Translations under genes and position numbers: made by a program
DNA from: Candidatus Barnesiella excrementavium
Lineage (GTDB): Bacteria > Bacteroidota > Bacteroidia > Bacteroidales > Barnesiellaceae
Reading direction: 5' to 3'
Assembly (NCBI GenBank): GCA_019115485.1
Contig: DXDM01000056.1
Span: 1-64,000 of the forward strand
DNA: 64,000 nucleotides
Shown here: piece by piece, positions 60,947-64,000 of the stretch
Layout of the letters: each line of letters starts with the position of its first letter
Position numbering within the stretch: the first letter of the stretch is position 1
Notes under the pieces: generated by a model
Told to the model about the DNA's origin: nothing
Seen by the model: only the letters and a program-made list of their open reading frames with translations
The model's database searches: none

Positions 60947-62968
60947 TTATTTCTTGTAGTTACGTTGTTGAACCTTGATAGCCTCGTATTTCAGTTCTTC
61001 CTTCAATAGTTCGGGCTTTTTATCTTCGCCTTGGTATTTCCAGCAGCTTACATACATAAAGTGTTCGTCGTCACGTTTGGCCTCTCCGTCTTCGGTTTGA
61101 TACTCTTCACGGAAGTGGCCGCCACAAGACTCTTCGCGGTTGAGAGCGTCGAGAGCCATCAACTTGCCTATTTCGAGGAAGTCCTCAACGCGCAGGGCTT
61201 TTTCGAGCTCCACGTTCAGCGTATTGGCTTCGCCCGGGATACGTACGTTGGTGTAGAATTCTTTCTTCACCTCGTCGATTTTTTTGAGCGCGGTTTCCAG
61301 TCCGGCTTTGTTACGACCCATACCTACATACTCGACCATGATGTGGCCCAGCTCTTTGTGAATCGAGTCAACCGAACGTTTACCCTTGATGTTCATCAGT
61401 CGGGCGATACGGGCCTTGACAGCCTTTTCGGCCTCTACGAACTCGGGCAGGTCGGTCGAGAAGCGGGGTACCTGAATCTGATCCGACAGGTAGTTCTGAA
61501 TCGTGTAGGGCAATACGAAGTAACCGTCGGCCAAACCTTGCATCAGGGCCGATGCACCCAGACGGTTGGCACCGTGGTCCGAGAAGTTGGCCTCGCCGAT
61601 GGCGAACAGACCGGGGATAGAGGTCATCAGTTCGTAGTCTACCCAGATACCGCCCATCGTGTAGTGCGATGCGGGATAGATCATCATAGGCGTTTCGTAG
61701 GGGTTCTGGTCTACAATCTTCTCGTACATCTGGAACAGGTTGCCGTAGCGGCTGGCCACAGCCTCTTTACCCTTGATTTGGATAGCAGCAGCTTCGCCAC
61801 CCAGTTTTTCGATTTCGTGGTGGTCGAGACCTTGGATAGCCTGTTTACCCAGACGCTCGATACTCTCTTTGAAGTCGAGGTATACGGCATAACCCGAGGG
61901 GCTTACGCCATAACCGGCGTCGCAACGCTCTTTGGCGGCACGCGAAGCCACGTCGCGCGGTACGAGGTTACCGAATGCCGGGTAACGACGCTCCAAGTAG
62001 TAGTCGCGGTCTTCTTCCTTGATATCGGTCGGTTTCAGTTTGCCGGCACGGATAGCGGCAGCATCTTCTTTCTTTTTGGGAACCCAGATGCGGCCGTCGT
62101 TACGCAGCGACTCCGACATCAGCGTCAGTTTCGATTGGAACTCGCCGTGTACGGGAATACAGGTGGGGTGAATCTGAGCATAGGCGGGGTTGGCAAAGTA
62201 GGCACCCTTGTGGTAGCACTGTACGGCTACCGAACCGTTCGATGCCATGGCGTTGGTCGAGAGGAAATATACGTTGCCGTATCCACCGGTGGCGATAACC
62301 ACGGCATGAGCGGCAAAGCGTTCGATTTCGCCGGTTACCAGGTTGCGGGCGATGATACCGCGGGCACGGCCGTCGATGATGACGAGGTCGAGCATTTCGT
62401 AGCGGGTATACTGTTTTACGGTACCTTTTTTCACCTGACGGTTGAGGGCGGCGTAGGCGCCGAGCAGCAACTGTTGTCCCGTTTGACCCTTGGCGTAGAA
62501 GGTACGCGATACCTGGGCACCGCCGAACGAACGGTTGGCCAACTGGCCGCCGTATTCACGGGCGAAAGGTACGCCTTGTGCCACGCATTGGTCGATGATG
62601 TTGTTCGATACTTCGGCCAGACGATAAACGTTGGCTTCGCGGGCGCGGTAGTCACCCCCCTTGATCGTATCGTAGAAGAGGCGGTATACCGAGTCACCGT
62701 CGTTCTGATAGTTTTTGGCAGCGTTGATACCGCCTTGTGCGGCAATCGAGTGTGCGCGGCGGGGCGAATCCTGAATACAGAAGTTCAGCACGTTGAATCC
62801 CAGTTCGCCCAGCGTAGCGGCAGCCGAGCCACCGGCCAGACCCGTACCTACGACGATGATGTCGAGACGACGTTTATTGGCCGGGTTCACCAGTTTTTGG
62901 TGAGCTTTATAATTGGTCCACTTTTCAGCCAAGGGGCCTTCGGGTATTTTAGAATCTATTGTAGCCAT
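60947..62968 (-). CDS. frdA: Fumarate reductase/succinate dehydrogenase flavoprotein subunit
   Basis: The catalytic subunit carrying covalent FAD. The 673-residue protein has the Rossmann motif [20 protein letters not shown] and the FAD-attachment His in [17 protein letters not shown]. The substrate-site segments are [39 protein letters not shown] and [18 protein letters not shown]. It is about 70 residues longer than E. coli FrdA, as in epsilonproteobacterial and Bacteroidota enzymes. It lies on the cytoplasmic side of the membrane with FrdB. frdC ends 53 nt upstream. A very long open frame on the opposite strand is a codon-bias shadow. Confidence 0.96.
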   Translation of the reverse strand: MATIDSKIPEGPLAEKWTNYKAHQKLVNPANKRRLDIIVVGTGLAGGSAAATLGELGFNVLNFCIQDSPRRAHSIAAQGGINAAKNYQNDGDSVYRLFYDTIKGGDYRAREANVYRLAEVSNNIIDQCVAQGVPFAREYGGQLANRSFGGAQVSRTFYAKGQTGQQLLLGAYAALNRQVKKGTVKQYTRYEMLDLVIIDGRARGIIARNLVTGEIERFAAHAVVIATGGYGNVYFLSTNAMASNGSVAVQCYHKGAYFANPAYAQIHPTCIPVHGEFQSKLTLMSESLRNDGRIWVPKKKEDAAAIRAGKLKPTDIKEEDRDYYLERRYPAFGNLVPRDVASRAAKERCDAGYGVSPSGYAVYLDFKESIERLGKQAIQGLDHHEIEKLGGEAAAIQIKGKEAVASRYGNLFQMYEKIVDQNPYETPMMIYPASHYTMGGIWVDYELMTSIPGLFAIGEANFSDHGANRLGASALMQGLADGYFVLPYTIQNYLSDQIQVPRFSTDLPEFVEAEKAVKARIARLMNIKGKRSVDSIHKELGHIMVEYVGMGRNKAGLETALKKIDEVKKEFYTNVRIPGEANTLNVELEKALRVEDFLEIGKLMALDALNREESCGGHFREEYQTEDGEAKRDDEHFMYVSCWKYQGEDKKPELLKEELKYEAIKVQQRNYKK

Positions 62969-63020
62969 AACAATTTTTTTTCTTTGAAATGAATAGTTTG
63001 GTTTATTAAAGGGGTCAATC

Positions 63021-63695
63021 TTAGCAGCAGGTCAAGCTCATGACATAGAACGAGACGGCTACTACGATAAAGCCCAGGCAGATGATGGTTGCAAAAATGT
63101 TGGAGATGCATTTCCAGCGGTTGAACCATACGTGGTTGTTGATACCCAGGGTTTGGATAGCGCTCCAGAATCCGTGAGTGAGGTGGAACCACAAAGCTAC
63201 AAACCAAATGAGGTAAAGCACTACGTAAACCGGGTTGCTGAACGTCTGTTGTATCAGCGCGATGCCGTCTTGGGGATCTACACCGGGCATGTGACCCAGA
63301 ATTTCGTTAAGCTGCATTTTGTACCAGAAGTTGAAGAGGTGCAAAGCCAAGCCCAGCAGGACGATGATACCCAGCACGAGCATGTTTTGCGAGGCCCACT
63401 CTACGGTTTGCGGACGTGTGTTGACCAGATAGCGGTCGTTACCACGGGCCCGGCGGTTCTGCAAGGTCAGCCAGAAGGCGTAGATGATGTGAATCACAGC
63501 TCCGGCGGCCAGAATGACGGTTCCTATCAGAGCATACCAGTTAGCTCCCAGGAATTCGCAAACAGCATTGTAGCCGTCATGGCTGATTAACGCCACTAAG
63601 TTCATACACATGTGAAACGTTAAAAATAGGACGAGAAAGAGTCCGGTCACACTCATGACTACTTTTCGTCCTATGGACGAGTTACTTAACCACAT
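63021..63695 (-). CDS. frdC: Fumarate reductase/succinate dehydrogenase cytochrome b subunit
   Basis: The membrane anchor and haem-binding subunit. The 224-residue protein has five membrane helices, matching the B-type (Wolinella/Bacillus) cytochrome b558. Likely haem-ligand histidines sit in [32 protein letters not shown] and [12 protein letters not shown]. It exchanges electrons with the menaquinone pool. It is the first gene of frdCAB, with a -7 element about 60 nt upstream. Confidence 0.95.
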   Translation of the reverse strand: MWLSNSSIGRKVVMSVTGLFLVLFLTFHMCMNLVALISHDGYNAVCEFLGANWYALIGTVILAAGAVIHIIYAFWLTLQNRRARGNDRYLVNTRPQTVEWASQNMLVLGIIVLLGLALHLFNFWYKMQLNEILGHMPGVDPQDGIALIQQTFSNPVYVVLYLIWFVALWFHLTHGFWSAIQTLGINNHVWFNRWKCISNIFATIICLGFIVVAVSFYVMSLTCC

Positions 63696-63754
63696 AGGAT
63701 TTGAATTTAAGTTATTATTTGTTGTAAATAAAGATTATGCAACTTTACACCATG

Positions 63755-63762
63755 CAAAAGTA
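63755..63762 (-). promoter_or_regulatory. Promoter -7 element for frdCAB
   Basis: TACTTTTG on the minus strand fits TAnnTTTG and lies about 60 nt before the frdC ATG. Confidence 0.5.
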
Positions 63763-63933
63763 AATGAAGTATGCGGAATATCCAAGCCAATAAGGAAATA
63801 TTTCTTTAATGTATAGCCGCTTTGGCGCCTTTGACTCGGAGTGATAAAGAATGTAAAAACGCTTTGTTTTTATTAAAATCGCTCTTCCTTTTAACGAAGA
63901 CAGAAGCGCTCTTTGCAAAAAATCTCCAACAAG

Positions 63934-63967
63934 TTTGGATTTTTTGTGTTCTACTTCCTTATCTTTG
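63934..63967 (+). promoter_or_regulatory. Promoter for right-edge gene
   Basis: TATCTTTG at 63960-63967 is a -7 match and TTTG at 63934-63937 sits 22 nt upstream as a -33 candidate. It lies 24 nt before an ATG. Confidence 0.5.
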
Positions 63968-63991
63968 TCGCACGATCAATTTACAAAGTAT

Positions 63992-64000
63992 ATGAAAAAT
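63992..64000 (+). CDS. First codons of a gene cut by the window end
   Basis: ATGAAAAAT follows a good promoter by 24 nt and reaches the last base. The start Met-Lys-Asn is common for exported proteins, but three codons allow no family call. Confidence 0.3.

Larger units (their letters stand above)
63696..63991. other. Divergent promoter region between frdC and right-edge gene
   Basis: About 300 nt with no gene. It holds the frdC -7 element at one end and the -7 element of the plus-strand edge gene at the other, separated by AT-rich sequence. No clear operator repeat was found. Confidence 0.5.

Noticed and set aside
61031-62992. 653-codon open frame on the plus strand opposite frdA
   Set aside because: It mirrors the frdA coding frame; the strong codon bias of frdA removes antisense stops. 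It has no recognisable domain or ribosome site.
1-64000. CRISPR arrays and insertion sequences
   Set aside because: No regularly spaced direct repeats of 25-40 nt and no transposase-like frame with terminal inverted repeats were found on reading the window.

Overview
The window is a piece of a chromosome from a Bacteroidota organism, most likely an anaerobic gut Bacteroidales. This rests on many promoter -7 elements of the form TAnnTTTG, a three-gene fumarate reductase (frdC-frdA-frdB), a PorZ-like protein, a surface protein with a C-terminal domain like type IX secretion sorting domains, and several families largely confined to this phylum (DUF2851, DUF4294, DUF6427, DUF5672). Most of the window is moderately GC-rich. 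The first 3 kb and the stretch around 39-43 kb are clearly AT-richer. The genus cannot be fixed from sequence alone.

Layout. 1-3.3 kb: an AT-rich minus-strand cassette of an FkbH-like HAD phosphatase, two different DUF488 proteins and the start of a dual-OB-like protein. A promoter and a ~250 nt strongly structured leader precede it, and it lies against the 3' side of a tRNA-Leu(CAA) gene. This is the best candidate here for an undescribed system. 3.8-14 kb: housekeeping genes: manC, dtd-mazG-deoC, ybeY-mnmG-apt-uvrC, an SpmAB-like membrane protein and an AlkD-like glycosylase. A perfect 16-bp parS palindrome abuts the mnmG stop codon. 14-21.4 kb: a glycosyltransferase cluster for a surface glycan, including a GT8-GT4 fusion and two tandem GT2 paralogues. 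21.7-37.5 kb: nadB, a prolyl oligopeptidase lipoprotein, rubrerythrin, DUF2851, the dapB-lepB-lepB'-wbqC operon and the cysE-THUMP methyltransferase-purD-DUF6427-VTT series, then a Nudix hydrolase. The second signal peptidase lacks both catalytic residues. 37.6-44 kb: porZ-like gene, rdgB, a phosphoethanolamine transferase, an acyltransferase and a YitT protein.

44-50 kb: leuS and nadA, then two AT-rich intergenic stretches on either side of a TrmH-like methyltransferase and a DUF4294 gene. These stretches hold DnaA-box matches (TTATCCACA, TTATACACA and close variants). The + strand changes from C-richer on the left to G-richer on the right around here, in genes of both orientations. With the parS site about 39 kb away, this marks the likely replication origin, although no dnaA gene is present. 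50-54 kb: a minus-strand operon of an anchored protein, a YidD-domain protein, an SPFH-GYF protein, a four-helix membrane protein and a zinc-ribbon repeat protein, next to an XRE-type regulator. 54.6-60 kb: a radical SAM protein, a large internally duplicated leucine-rich-repeat surface protein and a TPR lipoprotein with a possible DNA-binding C-terminus. 60-63.7 kb: frdCAB, followed by the promoter and first codons of a plus-strand gene cut by the window end.

Gene starts were chosen by family length, nearest ATG and overlap with neighbours. All functional names are family recognition by eye, without database searches.
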